Both the position numbers and the translations under genes were made by a program. A DNA stretch of 5,423 bases from Bacteroidota bacterium (GTDB taxonomy: Bacteria; Bacteroidota; Ignavibacteria; SZUA-365; JAADGX01): assembly GCA_024276335.1 (NCBI GenBank), contig JAJRXL010000277.1, forward strand, positions 1 through 5,423, in the 5' to 3' direction. The notes beneath the pieces were generated by a model, which saw nothing but the letters and a program-made list of their open reading frames with translations, searched no databases and was not told where the DNA came from. Below, piece by piece: positions 5,215-5,423 of the stretch (position 1 is its first letter; the number at the start of each line of letters is the position of its first letter).

Positions 5215-5423
5215 GTGCGCGGGCTCATCCATTTGGGTGGGGATTCGAGTTCATCGCCGGCATTTTTGGGGGGTTCCACTTCGTTGCACCGCTGTTTCTC
5301 TTCCAGGCGTTGGAGTAAACCCCGTGCCGGGACAAACCTGATTTCACCGCCGTTCTTTCCCTTCTTTCTTCGGTCCAGGAAAAAGGTCCCGAAGTTGTCG
5401 ATTTTCACTTTATGCTCCTTTGC
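5211..5423 (-). CDS. HU/IHF-family DNA-binding protein, 5' truncated by the window edge
   Basis: The frame is open to the right edge and gives the last 70 residues. The visible part begins AKEHKVKIDNFGTFFL, which matches the middle of HU-family proteins (end of the second helix, then the strand with the Phe-Gly-Thr-Phe motif). A basic hairpin (DRRKKGKNGGEIRF) and VPARGLLQRLEE, in the place of the final helix, follow. The DNA-binding arm is shorter than in classical HU, and the Asn-Pro of the usual RNPxTG motif, whose Pro intercalates into DNA, is absent. The tail after residue 35 is hydrophilic and not typical of plain HU. A GTG at 5408, six bases after AAAGGAG, could be a start, but beginning there would remove the helices the fold needs, so I read the gene as continuing outside the window. 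Its TGA overlaps the ATG of the membrane-anchored HU-like gene, so the two are probably translated together. Confidence 0.75.
   Translation of the reverse strand, partial: AKEHKVKIDNFGTFFLDRRKKGKNGGEIRFVPARGLLQRLEEKQRCNEVEPPKNAGDELESPPKWMSPRT
5224..5230 (-). promoter_or_regulatory. Weak ribosome binding site supporting the start at 5214
   Basis: GGATGAG on the minus strand lies nine bases before the ATG at 5214. The competing in-frame ATG at 5232 is preceded by a C-rich stretch with no Shine-Dalgarno match. Together with the ATGA overlap this tips the start choice, though the match is imperfect. Confidence 0.35.

Noticed and set aside
5215..5232. Upstream ATG start (5232) for the membrane-anchored HU-like protein
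   Set aside because: It would add six residues and a 22-base overlap but has no Shine-Dalgarno sequence. The ATGA junction at 5214 matches the other junctions of the operon better. It remains possible.

Overview
The window holds seven genes in two convergent blocks, with almost no non-coding DNA. The DUF4249-like fragment, the HU-like/ExbB/ExbD/TonB gene set, the WcaJ-type sugar transferase and a small membrane protein of a kind I recall from Bacteroidota/Chlorobiota-group genomes together suggest a diderm bacterium of that superphylum (Bacteroidota, Ignavibacteriota, Kapabacteria, Rhodothermota or similar). Base composition looks moderate to fairly high in GC. I cannot place it more precisely by eye.

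Plus strand, 1-2136. The window opens in the 3' end of a probable DUF4249-type outer-membrane lipoprotein gene (stop at 356). A 63-base gap follows, very AT-rich in its middle (371-410), and is the only real intergenic space. Next is a full-length polyprenyl-phosphate sugar-1-phosphate transferase of the WcaJ type (420-1832), the membrane enzyme that starts lipid-linked exopolysaccharide or O-antigen units. One base after its stop comes a 100-residue three-helix membrane protein of unknown function (1834-2136).

Minus strand, 5423-2123, read right to left. A truncated HU/IHF-like DNA-binding protein runs off the right edge (5211-5423). It is followed by a large protein with an HU-like N-terminus, a long acidic linker and one transmembrane helix (4018-5214), then ExbB (3380-4021), ExbD (2937-3383) and TonB (2123-2956). 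The first three junctions are 4-base ATGA overlaps and the last is a 20-base overlap, so this is almost certainly one mRNA with coupled translation. ExbB-ExbD-TonB would form an inner-membrane motor that turns proton-motive force into work on outer-membrane receptors. The unusual part is that a membrane-anchored HU-like protein and a soluble HU-like protein are translated from the same message.

The two blocks meet tail to tail: the last 14 bases of the small membrane protein gene are also the last 14 bases of tonB. No convincing terminator lies between them. I saw no RNA genes, mobile elements, CRISPR arrays or attachment sites, and no gene-free stretch longer than 63 bases.
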